Below are positions 12,100-22,639 of a stretch of 64,000 nt of DNA, in pieces (the first letter of the stretch is position 1; every line of letters starts with the position of its first letter). The notes under the pieces are model-generated. The model did not search any database. It saw only the letters and a list, made by a program, of their open reading frames with translations, and was not told where the DNA came from. This DNA is from Nectonema munidae. Taxonomy: Eukaryota; Nematomorpha; Nectonematoida; Nectonematidae. The stretch spans positions 2,191,613 to 2,255,612 of the forward strand of contig JAUIRK010000898.1 of NCBI GenBank assembly GCA_030549495.1, given 5' to 3'. The position numbers and the translations under genes were made by a program.

Positions 12100-13650
12100 A
12101 ATTTTACATAAAATATATATTTTTATACTAATTCGGTCATGCTGTTTTCATTTCTGAACTCTTTTTTTACATTTAGGATATGAAAATACCTATATGTGTT
12201 AATCAAATTTGCGGTTTACTTCTGAAAATTGTCTTCAAAAACATTCCTTCACATTTTACATAAAATATATGTTTTATACCAAATCGATCATGTTGTTTTC
12301 ATTTCTGGACTTTACATTTAGGATTTGAAAATACCTATAAGTGTTAATCAAATTTGCGGTTTACTTCTGAAAATTGTCTCCAAAAACATTCCTTCACATT
12401 TTACATAAAAACATATGTGTTATACTAAATCGGATATGCTAGTTTCATTTCTGGACTCATTTTTTACGTTTAGGATCTGAAAATACCTATAAGTGTTAAT
12501 TAAATTTGCGGTTTACTTCTAAAAATTGTCTCCAAATACATTCATTCAAATTTTACAATGAAATATATGTTTTATACCAAATCAACCATGCTGTTTCATT
12601 TCTGAACTCATTTTTCACATTTAGAGGTTTTAAAATATCAGTCAAAATTTGCGGTTTACTTCTAAAAGCTATCTCCAAAAATATTCTATAAATTTTACAT
12701 GAAATATTTGTTTTTATACCAAATAGATCATGCTGTTTTCATTTTTGAACTCATTTTTTACATTTAGGATTTGGAAATACCTATAAGTATTAATCAAATT
12801 TGCGGTTTACTTCTGAAAATTGTCTCCAAAAATATTTTCTTGAAATATATGTTTTAATACCAAATCAATCATGCTGGTTTCATTTCTGGACTCATTTTTT
12901 ACGTTTAGGATGTAAAAATACCTATAAGTGTTAAACAAATTTGCGGTTTACATCTAAAAATTGTTTCCAAAAACATTCATTCAAATTTTACAATTAAATA
13001 TATGTTCTTATACCAAATCAACCATGCTAGTTTCATTTATGGACTCAATTTTTGCAGTTTGAATTTGAAAATACATATAAGTATCAATTAAATTTGCGTT
13101 TAGTTCTAAAATTTGTTTTTATAGCAAATATATCATGATGATTTCATTTCTGAACACAGTTTTCGCATTTAGAAGTTTTACTGCTAGTGTCAATCAAATT
13201 TGCGGTTTATGTTTGAAAACTATATCCCAAAATATTCTCTCTAATTTTACATGAAATATATGTTTTTATACCAAATCGACCATTTCTGAAATTATTTTTT
13301 GCATTTAGAGGTTTTAAATGTCTGAAAGTGTCAATAAATTTTCGATTTACGTCTAATGTCTGCAGAAATATTTTTAAAATTTAAATAAAATATGTGTTTT
13401 TATGCCAAATGGAAGATGCTGGTTTCATTTTTGGACTCAGGTTTGGCATTTATGGTTTTAAAATATCTGAAAGCTTGAATAAGATTTGCGGTTTACTTCT
13501 AGATACTGTTTTCAAAAATATTTTCAAAAAAATAAAATATCTGTTTTATACCAAATCGACTATGCTTATTTTATTTCTGTACTGGATTTTGGATAATACG
13601 GTTAAAAAATATCTCGAAGTGGCAATTGAATTAGTAATGTATGCCTGAAA
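12100..13650. repeat. Tandem array A, about 11 diverged units of roughly 140-150 bases
   Basis: A unit recurs that contains TTTGCGGTTTACTTCT, then TTTTACATAAAATATATG, then CATGCTGTTTTCATTTCTG and AAAATACCTATAAGTGT. Copies of the first block start near 12210, 12353, 12508, 12649, 12800, 12941, 13199 and 13486, with weaker ones between. Units differ by many substitutions and small indels and decay toward 13.6 kb, so the array is old. Short open frames here are by-products of the repeat and are not genes. Confidence 0.85.
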
Positions 13651-14729
13651 AACAGTTCTGTAAAAAAATTTCAAAAAATGGCTGCATATTAGGTATATAG
13701 TAAAAATATACTTTTTTTTTTTGTATATTTTGGCTTATAATACTTTCTACAATCATCTTAGGTATGAAATATTTATTAAAAAAAAATAAAACGTATTATA
13801 AAATCTTTTGAAAATTTGTATGAGAGAAGGAACCAAGTTGAAAACTAATTGAAAAAAGAACATGTGATCAAAACAAATAATTAAAAAAAATATGTATCTT
13901 GACTAAATGGAAGATCTACAATGTTCTAATGAACTAGGAAGTGGTTTAATTATATAATATTAGATGCTTCAAAAAAGATTTTGACTGTGAAAAAAAAGTT
14001 TCTCTTTTACAAATGAAAAATATTTAAATCTATCATCTAGGATTACAGTTAACATTTATCTAAGATGGGTAGGAAATCTGAAAATTTAGAATAGGTCAGA
14101 TTTATCAAAAATGGCACAGATGCCAATATGTGAGAATTTAATAACTATCAAGATATTTTTAATTTAAATTGAATTTGTCCATCTTTTTCCTTTTGTGTCA
14201 AAGAGATAATTTTTTAGATGAAGAACGTTGACAACTTTTTGTAATTGAACAATCAACATCACGAATGATTCATCAGAAAAAATCCTTTGAAATAAGATTG
14301 GTTAACAAATATTCAGGCTTGATAATAAAATACACGATACTGATAAAAAAAAGTCTAAGATCACCAAGAAGATTCTTTAATCAGAATGCTTTGAGAGAGG
14401 AAAAAAGTAATTTTATCCTTATAAAAAAATTTTCGAACACACATTGAAGAATATAAATTTCTAATGAAAAAAGAGCTACCAAAAAAGGATCATCATAGAA
14501 TGAATACCAAAATTACATACTGTAAATTATAATATGAAGTAGAGACTACGAGCCGATAACGAATTTGTAGCCGAAAAGATGGAGGTCCTATCGAGTTACA
14601 TAAGTTACTGTAGAATGAAATATTTTGAGTGAATTAAACACCTAAAGTTGGTTTATTAAATAAATTAAGAAAATAATTACCAGAGAAATACTGCAAGTTG
14701 AAGTTATTTTTATGTTTATATATTTGGCA
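13651..14729. other. Interior of the TTAA element between the arrays
   Basis: AT-rich, non-repetitive spacer inside the nested TTAA element. No coding region was recognised. The part from about 14617 to 14760 resembles sequence at 51.31-51.49 kb in this window, showing that the element belongs to a dispersed family. Confidence 0.5.
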
Positions 14730-15690
14730 TTGATTTACAGGTTTAATCGATTTTTTGACAGGTTTTATTGATTTCATAAAAAATGAACATCACCATTAAA
14801 TTCTGCATACTTGAAATGTATAAAAAACTTTAAAAGAATCAAAATTTTAATTTTGACCTGGGCTGTCATATTTAAATTATTTTGTCAGGTTTGACTAATT
14901 TTTTATAAAAAAAAAAGGAATATAACCAGTAAACACAGCCTACTTGAAAATGGGTATATGTGTGTAAAAAACATTATATAATTATTTAGATAAAAAGTTT
15001 CTTTTTTGAGATGAGTTGTATTATGTAAATCAATTTTTTGACAGGTTTGAATGATTTTCATAAAAAATGAATATCACCACTGAATTCAGCATATTTGAAA
15101 ATGGTTATACATGTGTAAAAAACTTTATATACTTATTTAGATAAAAAGTTCCTTTTTGAGATGAGCTGTCACATTTAGATCAATTTTTTGACAGGTTTGA
15201 TTGATTTTCATAAAAAAAAAATGAATATCACCACTGAATTCAGCTTACTTGAAAATGGATATACATGTGTAAAAAACTTTATATACTTATTTAGATAAAA
15301 AGTTCTTTTTGAGATGAGCTGTCACATTTAGATAATTTTTTGCAGTTTGTGATTTTCATAAAAAATGAATATCCCTGATTCAGCTTACTTGAAAAGGGAT
15401 ACAAAAAAATTTATATAATTTTTGATAAAATTTTTGGGGTGAGCTGTCACATTTAGATCAATTTTTTGACAGGTTTGATTGATTTTCATAAAAAATAAAT
15501 ATACCACTGAATTTAGCATATTTAAAAATGGGTATACATGTGTAAAAAACTTTATATACTTATTTAGATAAAAAGTTCCTTTTTGAGATGAGCTGTCAAA
15601 TATAAATCAAATTTTTGACAGGTTTGATTGATTTTGATAAAAAATGGACATCACCACTGAATTAAGCATCGTTGAAATATATATGTAACA
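14730..15690. repeat. Tandem array B, about 7 units of roughly 150 bases
   Basis: A second, unrelated unit contains TTTTTGACAGGTTTGATTG, then CATAAAAAATGAATATCACC, then GGTATACATGTGTAAAAAAC and AGATGAGCTGTCACATTTAG. Copies begin near 14755, 14884, 15040, 15190, 15340, 15466 and 15615. The central units are very similar, while the unit at 15340-15440 has many small deletions. This array is less diverged than array A, which points to a later expansion. Confidence 0.85.
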
Positions 15691-15797
15691 TTAAAAATAT
15701 TTATAAAAACTTATTAATATCTGAGAAAAATAGGGGGGGGGGGCACTTTACGCCCCCAAGCACTTGAGCGGACAAATTTTGCCCAGTACTAATAGGG

Positions 15798-18762
15798 TTA
15801 AATTTAAATATTTAAATTTGACTGACGATATTGAAACCTTTTCGAAAAATCTAATTGACCTCTTTAAAATTTGCTTAACCTATTCTTCCTATAATATTCT
15901 TTATTCCTTTAAAACCCCTGTAAAACAATTTCTGGTGCCCTTCTCTTAATAAAATTAGCAAAAACTTCGCCATGCTGCTAAGGTGTTCAGGCGCACCAAA
16001 AAACAAGAGGACCTTTCCAGATATATGTCAATAAAATCCTATTATAAACATAAAATTAACTACTTCAAGAAGGTATCATGGAAAGCATTTTTGAACTTCG
16101 ACCGCAATACAATATGGAAAAGAATAAAAACTCTCAGAGGCGAATACAAACCCGTTGCCTTGCCAAAATGTTTAATTTTACCAAACCAAAATACGGTAAA
16201 TCTCACTGATGGCTCTGAAGAGGTGCTTAACGTTTTATTTTCGTCAGCCCATCGATGTCAATCTTTTGATATTAGTCTCAATCCCGATTCTTTCCCAAGA
16301 GTTACTACCGCTGAACTCACTAATGTCTTTAAGAACCTTAAAATGAAATCTTCTCCTGGTGTGGATAAAATAAACTATATTCTGATAAAACTTGCGCTTC
16401 CAGTCATTTTCGATTCCTTAATCTACCTGTTCAACGCATGTCTTGAGTTTTGCCACTTTCCATCTATCTTCAAACAAGGAGAACTTATTCTTCTTCCCAA
16501 GGGGTCTTCGACAAATCTTGAACTCTCTAACTGGAGACCTATTACTCTATTACCTTGTTTGGGAAAATTTTTTGAGAAAATTATCCGAGTAAGACTTCTT
16601 AACCATATCTCCACTTCCAATTGTATAAGTGAATTCCAATTCGCCTATATAAATGGAAATTCTTCGAACATAGCAACGTATCGTTTATCTTCACGAATAT
16701 ACAACTGTTTCAAATCGAAAAAACATTTTACTTGCTTATTCTTTGACTTTGAAGGAGCCTTCAATTCGGCATGTCACTCGTGTATTCTAAGTAACATGAA
16801 AAAAATGAATTTCCCTTGGTAACTTATTTTCTTTATTAAATCCTATTTAAATAATAGATCTATCTCTTTTCGAGGCAATCTCACTTCAACTTTCATTTTG
16901 TCAAGCTCCACCCCTCAAAGGGGGTGTCTCTTTGACTTATTATTGATTATTCTTATTAATCCACTTTTTGAATTAGTAAAATCTTATGATTGTTTCTCAT
17001 AAAGGTATTCCGATGATTTTATGCTTGGCATCGAAGGCGACAACCCTACAACTAATCTTCTCTTTATAAGTGAGTTGCTTGTGACCTTTTCCTCTCTTTG
17101 CTTTTCCCTTGGACTAACGATAAATTAAAAAAAATCGATGCTAATAAACTTTTCAAGGTGCTCAAAATTTTGTCCAAAGCTTGTTTTCAATGACCATACC
17201 TTCTCCCCTGTTCAACAAATAAAATATCTTGGCGTGATCTTTAAATACAATCTGGAGTGGTCAGCTCACTTTCAAAACAGACATGTAAAATGCATAAAAA
17301 TTCTAAACAGTATGAAAACGTTATCCTTCAACACTAACAAGCATCATTTCTCTTTTTTCAACACTATTTAACCAGGATTATTATACCTCTTTTCACATAT
17401 GCAATAATATCGTGGTGTGTAGTTTTCAAATATAAGAAATACTTAAAAAAACTTGAAACTTTATATTTTGCCTTTTTGAGGAAAGCTTTAAAATGTTCCA
17501 GATGTACTCCTAAAGACCTACTTTATCTCTTTTCAAATTCCTTACCAGTCAATCTTCTCTTAGAAAAAATTATCGTCTCCCTCAAGCTTTCGTATACAAG
17601 AAAGAACCTCGACTACCTATCCTTTGGATTGAAATTTTCTCCTAGCATTCATTTCTCAAACTATGACTTTTGTTCTACTCTTTTCAACAAATACCTTCCT
17701 TCTGGCATAATCTTCCATATTCTTCCCTCATTACCATACCCCCTTTTCAATGACCCTCACTTTACAAACCTTGATGTGAAAACAACTATTCGTGGTTCGA
17801 AAAGAGCTGCTACTTCTCTTTGCAACAAGATATTTTCCTCCTCTAATGCTATTTTCTTCTTTTCGGATGGTTCCTATGACCCTATTACCACATCTGGTGT
17901 ATTTTCTTTTGCTCTCTTCTACCGTGGGCAAAAACTACCCCCATTTTTTCTAGCTAAAAATATTAGGAATTTTTCCTGTGCTTTTCTCGCTGAATCTTTT
18001 GGACTGCTCTATGCATTAAATTACCTGACGCAAAACTTTAAATATTTTCTCTCTTACAAATTAGTTAATTTTTTTCCGACTCTAAATCACTAATTGAAAG
18101 TCTGCAACTTAAATCTTCCAAATGCCCTATAATCGGTCAAGCATTATCTTATTATTCCTTCTTGTCTAATTACTTTTGTGTAAGATTTGTTTGGTGTCCA
18201 GGACACTCTGGTGTTATTGGAAATGAATTTGTTGACTCTACCGCCAAAAACGCCCTTCTATTTGAGCCTTCTTTTTCTAAAATACCTCTTTCTTCTTATA
18301 AGCAAATACTTAAAAAAAAGTCCATGAACATTTGGCACCAAAAGCTGCTCTTATCTTCTTACTCAAAAATTTTTCTCCTTACTAACCCTAAAAATTTTTC
18401 TCCTTACTACCCCTAAAAATTTTTTTGAACAACTTGAAAAGCATAACTTTCTTTCCGTTCCTCCAAAGATAATCAGATGGTATGTTGGATCTTGTAATTG
18501 TAAAAATTTTTTAAATCTTATTAAAATATGTCACTCAAGCTCTTGCAGATTTGGCTGTCTGACTATAGAAGATTCAAGCCATCTACTCTTTAAATGTCCA
18601 CATACGAGTTCTTTTTTTGAAAACTTTTTCGTTAAACTTCTTAAACATCATGGTTTTTCTTTCACGTCTCTAGATAGTCTAATTTCAAAACCCGAGCTTT
18701 ACTTAACTATACAAACTTTCATCAAAAAACTTGAAAATTTTCTTAGGCTTCATCCACCCTAA
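15798..18762 (+). pseudogene. LINE ORF2, reverse transcriptase and RNase H part
   Basis: Continuation of the LINE polyprotein after the nested insertion. Segments in order: linker (FKYLNLTDDIETF); reverse transcriptase from about 15983 with NLKMKSSPGVDKI, NWRPITLLPCLGKFFEKII, FFDFEGAFN (first catalytic Asp) and the catalytic YSDD near 17010 (RYSDDFMLG, in place of the usual YADD); thumb (IKYLGVIF); RNase H from about 17860 with FFSDGS (Asp), AESFGLLYAL (Glu), SDSKSLIESL (Asp) and WCPGHSGVIGNEFVD (His/Asp); and a C-terminal Cys/His motif (CRFGCLTIEDSSHLLFKC). Stops or shifts occur near 15947, 16820, 17005, 17125, 17370 and 18090. The final stop is at 18760-18762. Dead, but every domain is recognisable. 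Confidence 0.85.
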
Positions 18763-18910
18763 TCTTACTTCTCCGCTTTGCTAACACACCCTTATACAAA
18801 AAAAAATTTTTTTTATTTTTTTCCCCTCTTCCTTTTTCTCTTTTGTTTCTTTTTATTTCTTTTTTTCCCTCTCTTCTCCTGATTTTTTTTTCAATTGTAT
18901 TAATACTTCT

Positions 18911-19218
18911 TTTATCATTACTATTCTTTCTAACAATTAGCTGACACTCCTAAACAGAATATATTCTAGAAGCATCCTGCCAGCTTTCAAGTCCTCTGCG
19001 CCTTACAAGCTGCGTCAACCAAATCAAACATCCAGAAAGTACCCGTCTTCTTCCACCTCAAGAGAAAAAGATTTCCTTCGTCTTCCTAATTTCAGTGAGA
19101 GAAGACAAAGATGTCAATTAAAAATAAAAGAGAAAGCAGATCATTTATTTTTTGTGGAAAGTTTCTCTGTGTACAAAATGATAGAAACTGTTTTTTGAAC
19201 TTTCATTTAGAATTATGA
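18911..19218 (+). pseudogene. piggyBac transposase copy 1, C-terminal cysteine-rich tail
   Basis: The missing end of the piggyBac that starts at 8213. After the LINE's target duplication the reading resumes: LRLPNFSERRQRCQ, then in another frame FIFCGKFLCVQNDRNCF, then LNFHLEL before a stop at 19216-19218. This is the C-terminal cysteine-rich domain of piggyBac transposases (RRC..C, FxC.K..LC, RNCF..FH), which helps bind the TIR. Small frame changes near homopolymers break it. Its position beyond the LINE shows that the LINE landed inside the piggyBac gene. Confidence 0.6.
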
Positions 19219-19400
19219 TTTTATAAACTAAAAACAAGTTTTTTCAATAAAGTATTTTTTATTTTTTCCTTATCAAGTTTTTTATTAGATCAAAAGTAAA
19301 ACACAGTGCCCAAATTTCATTTGATACTAAGACTAAAAAATTTGTAGGGCTATTTAACAAGATATCTTGGTGAAAAATATCTCCTAGATAAAAAAGGGTA

Positions 19401-19536
19401 ATGTTGCACTATCCGTGCATCGATAAACGTCTTTCCTATACAATTGCCTTTTTATCGATGCACAGATAGTACCGTGCATCGATAAAAAGCCAATTGCATA
19501 GGAAAGACGTTTATCGATGCACGGATAATGCAACAT
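19401..19536. mobile_element. TA-flanked palindromic MITE (mariner-type)
   Basis: Two arms are near-perfect reverse complements: ATGTTGCACTATCCGTGCAT on the left and, reversed, ATGTTGCATTATCCGTGCAT on the right, extending inward through CGATAAACGTC. TA dinucleotides flank both ends (19399-19400 and 19537-19538). The centre repeats GTGCATCGATAAAAA in inverted form. The 136-base length, palindromic form and TA target fit a Tc1/mariner-type MITE. A lone end of the same family lies at 20538. Confidence 0.75.
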
Positions 19537-19539
19537 TAT

Positions 19540-20253
19540 CAAAAAAAGTTTAAAAGTAACAACCATTAAAACTTTTAATCCATTTTCTAATAAATGAATT
19601 TTTTTATTAATTTAAAATTTTTTTCCTTATGTGCACAGTGGGACGTCCCATATCAATTTCTCAGGTCAATGACATTTAATTGCTATACTGCAACAAAAGT
19701 TTATTCTGAATAAATATAAATCTGTTATATCCATCTGAAAGCGAAAATCACTCTCAAAACCTCACTCTGTTTCCGTTGAATTGGCCTATACCACAAGGAG
19801 GAGGGAACGGTTTCTGGTCAAAACAGCCACACTTTGGATGATACTGAACTCACCATGACCACAAGTTAGATCTAAGGCATGTGATAGAGGACAAAGTTAA
19901 AAACACGATTAAAAATTTTAAACTAAAATACCACATTTTAATAAAAGAAAACTATTTACATTACGTGTTGAAAAAATGTTTTGATCCAAAATTGAATACT
20001 TTCACATTTTAAAACTTATGTCTCAGTAAAAAACTATTTAAATGTGTTTAGGGGTAAATTGTAGGGCTAAATGCCTGTTGAACAAATAAGCTAACTCATT
20101 AGAATAGGTTTCTATTTTTTCGTTTTATAGTTTTGAAGAAATATTTTTTTCTTTATCATCCTATCTATGTAAAATATGATTTATTTTATCCCATAAGAAT
20201 TTTGTCTTGTTACTACTCAGAAAGGAAAATAGATTTATAAAATTTTCTTTCAA
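19540..20253. other. AT-rich intergenic sequence, no gene seen
   Basis: No coding feature. The sequence CACAGTGGGACGTCCCA near 19635 is a short palindrome resembling the hairpin at the ends of the 4707-7831 element, but I could not confirm a terminus. Confidence 0.35.
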
Positions 20254-20537
20254 CCCATTTACGACCATTGTTCTCATTGGGAACAATGAAAAATAAATAA
20301 AAAAAACTTGAAAAACTTGTCATTTTAAATTTAATGAATTATGTGCTTACTTAGTACACTTTTTCATAGTTTTCTTTTTTTTAAATCAAACTTTTTTTAA
20401 TCTTAGAAATATTTTTTTTTCTGATAGAACAACTATTTCAAAAAACGAAAAAATCAACTGAAGTTAGAAAAAAATCAAAATTAAAGTGACCAATTTTTTC
20501 AAATATTATAAAGTAGATTTTTTAAACATTTTGTGGT

Positions 20538-20575
20538 AATGTTGCACTATCCGTGCATTGATGAAAAGATTTTAA
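20538..20575 (+). repeat. Solo end of the 19.4 kb TA MITE family
   Basis: TAATGTTGCACTATCCGTGC matches the left arm of the MITE at 19401 base for base over its first 20 bases, but no matching right arm was seen. Probably a truncated copy. Confidence 0.6.
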
Positions 20576-20879
20576 TTTGGAAGGAGTTTTATTTTTTTTT
20601 TTTTTTGTAAAAAGGGCATTTTGTCTTGATTATAAATTGAATATATTTTGAAATCTATAGAAAATATTAAATTTTATATTTTTTTAATTATTTTAGAGGT
20701 AATCTTTTACTTTACGGTTCTGTCAATCAAAAATTTTCTTTGACAAATTATTGGCTGTCGTGATGTCAATCAAACTATACATTAGTAAACTCTATCATAA
20801 TATAAAGATTAAGAAAAATATTTTTATAGATTTCAAATTTAATTAGAATACATTAACTATATTTTACTAAAGATCCTAG

Positions 20880-21080
20880 ATTTAATTTACATTAGTATCG
20901 TGTCAGTAAATTTTATAGATTTCAAATTTAACTATTTAAATTTTTTACTAAAGATTCTAGATTTAATTTACATTAGTATCGTGTCAGTAAATAAAAAAAA
21001 TTAGAATTTTTTTTTATAGATTTCAAATTTAACTATTTAAATATTTTACTAGAGATTCTAGAATTTAACTATTTAATTTA
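20880..21080. repeat. Short tandem duplication inside the Merlin element
   Basis: A unit of about 85-90 bases with TTTATAGATTTCAAATTTAA and GATTCTAGATTTAATTTACA occurs about two and a half times (from roughly 20826, 20912 and 21018). It lies between the left TIR and the transposase. Confidence 0.6.
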
Positions 21081-21099
21081 TAAATAAAAAATACATACT

Positions 21100-21910
21100 T
21101 TATCTCTGTTCAATACTTTGAGGTTGCATTAAATCTTTTAATTTAAAAACAGAAAATAATTTTGCTTTTAGAAAATGGCTTCTCCAAACGAACTCATCTA
21201 AATATGATTTGAATAATTCGTTGGAGGTGCCAAACTGTCTTTTAAATTTTCCTTTGGCCCGCATCCAAAGATTTTCAATGTTTTGCGTGTGAATGTTCAT
21301 ATCATTTGGGTCAACAAAGTTACGTTGGTATATAACTACCCAATGATCATAAACTCCATTAATAGTTAGAAATGTTCCTGTAAGCAGGCCATCCGTCAGA
21401 AACAATAATGGATCCTAGTAGTATGTGTCTTTGTATAATTTGTGTAAGAGTTGTTTCGCTCCTATCTTCAACTTCAACTAAAAAACATTTCTTATTATTT
21501 CTTTCAATTGCTCCAAACACCCAATGACCTTCTCTCCAAGTACCTCTGTGATATTTTCTATGAAAAAACTTGCTTTCATCAATTTCTACTATAATTTGTT
21601 CAAAGTTTTCATCAAAACCTCCAACAGTTTGACAATTTCTTTCAACCCAACTTGTAGCAATCTCTCTACAAAAATTAGCCCCGTCTACAGCAGTTCATCC
21701 ACTTCCAATAGATGCTTCATGAATAATAGCGTCTAATGAATAGTCACGACACCATTCATAAATGAACAAAATCATAGAATAAGGTGAGGTGGCTTTTTGC
21801 AAAAAAAGATCCTGAGGGCACCGTCTTTTTTTTTACCGCAAACATAATATTTCCAACAATATCCATCAGACACATCATTTCTCTTTATTTACAATTTTGT
21901 AGGCAACCAT
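21100..21910 (-). pseudogene. Merlin (ISXO2-like) transposase, broken
   Basis: Minus-strand DDE transposase of the Merlin/IS1016 group. Reading from 21910 down: a Cys-containing N-terminal piece (SDGYCWKYYVCGKKK), then VEIDESKFFHRKYHRGTWRE (first catalytic Asp), EGHWVFGAIERNNKKCFLVE, VEDRSETTLTQII, then VSDGW or its shifted remnant (second Asp). The last frame, 21405-21100, contains HTQNIENLWMRAKGKFKR and GTSNELFKSYLDEFVWR, the conserved C-terminal signature including the last acidic position. At least two frame changes occur, near 21400 and in the N-terminal part. It would have moved the element bounded by the 80-base TIRs. Inactive as written. Confidence 0.8.
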
Positions 21911-22639
21911 TGGATTGGAAAATATTTAAAATAACTTTGTGCGAAGCAAACCAAAATTTCTAATTTATCATTTGAATTTAAAACTTGTAACTGTTATATT
22001 TTTTAAACTTTTGTAATTGTTATATTTTCCGTGTGTTGTTTTTTATTTGTTTGGATGCATATGTGTCGTATCAAGTAATAACTACAAAAGAATTATTTTA
22101 TTATTCAAACCCATACAAAACACATTCATACACTTATGAATCAGTATTAGCACATACGCGTGTTGCTATCTATGCTGAGCGGTATTGAACAGAAATAAAG
22201 TATGTATTTTTATTTTTAACTCATTTTAATCATTTTTTTTTAATTTACTCACTTATTTTTTGTAAATTATATCTAGAATCTTTAGTAAAATATAATCAAC
22301 AAAATTTTATTATAATTTTTGAATTTTTTATGTTGTAAATTTTCTATTTTTTTTAAATTTACTCACATAGTTTTATATAAGTTAGATTTAGAATTTTTAG
22401 TAAAATATATTCAATGAAATTCTATTATAGTTTAAATTCCATAAAAAAAAGTTTTTAATCAATTTTTGTAAAATAAATATATTATTTATTCAAGATGTAT
22501 GTTGTAATTTTTATGCTTTATAGCATTGCCTATATATTAAAACAACTTAAAAATTATATAGTTTGATTGACATCACAACAGCCAATAATTTGTCAGAGAA
22601 ATTTTTTGATTGACGGAAGCGTAAAGTAAAAGACTACCC

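Larger units (their letters stand above)
11715..15797. mobile_element. Non-autonomous TTAA element carrying two satellite-like arrays
   Basis: TTAA at 11711-11714 and 15798-15801 flank inverted ends: CCCTATTAGTGCTGGG on the left and, reversed, CCCTATTAGTACTGGG on the right (15 of 16 match). A long G run follows on the left, and a G run also lies just inside the right end (near 15733). This is the piggyBac-type signature. The insert is 4,083 bases, has no transposase or other recognisable gene, and is mostly made of two tandem arrays (12.1-13.65 kb and 14.73-15.69 kb). Removing it with one TTAA restores the LINE ORF2 reading frame exactly (codon position of TTAA is the same on both sides), which confirms the boundaries. 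Confidence 0.85.
9763..18899 (+). mobile_element. I-type LINE with RNase H, inserted into piggyBac copy 1
   Basis: A plus-strand non-LTR retrotransposon. The 11-base sequence TTAATACTTCT occurs at 9752-9762 and again at 18900-18910 and fits a target-site duplication. piggyBac coding sequence abuts both sides. Without the 4.1 kb element nested in it, the LINE is about 5.05 kb, a normal size for an I/R1-like LINE. It has a gag-like ORF1 with three zinc knuckles, then ORF2 with endonuclease, reverse transcriptase, RNase H and a C-terminal Cys/His motif. RNase H separates it from the RTE and Jockey/CR1 types. Several frame breaks make this copy inactive. The 3' tail is T/C-rich and ends near GATTTTTTTTTCAATTGTA; no long poly(A). 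Confidence 0.8.
20698..22638 (-). mobile_element. Merlin-superfamily DNA transposon
   Basis: Long terminal inverted repeats of about 80 bases bound this segment. The left end reads GGTAATCTTTTACTTTACG and the right, reversed, GGTAGTCTTTTACTTTACG. Both continue through GTCAATCAAAAA, GACAAATTATTGGCTGT and GATGTCAATCAAACTATA with few mismatches. The interior encodes an ISXO2/IS1016-like transposase on the minus strand. I did not find a clean 8-9-base target duplication. The element sits between the left end and the coding part of a PGBD relic, so it inserted into that older element. Confidence 0.8.

Noticed and set aside
12506..13648. Short plus-strand frames in the 12.5-13.6 kb region
   Set aside because: They repeat with the tandem array and have no independent protein similarity.
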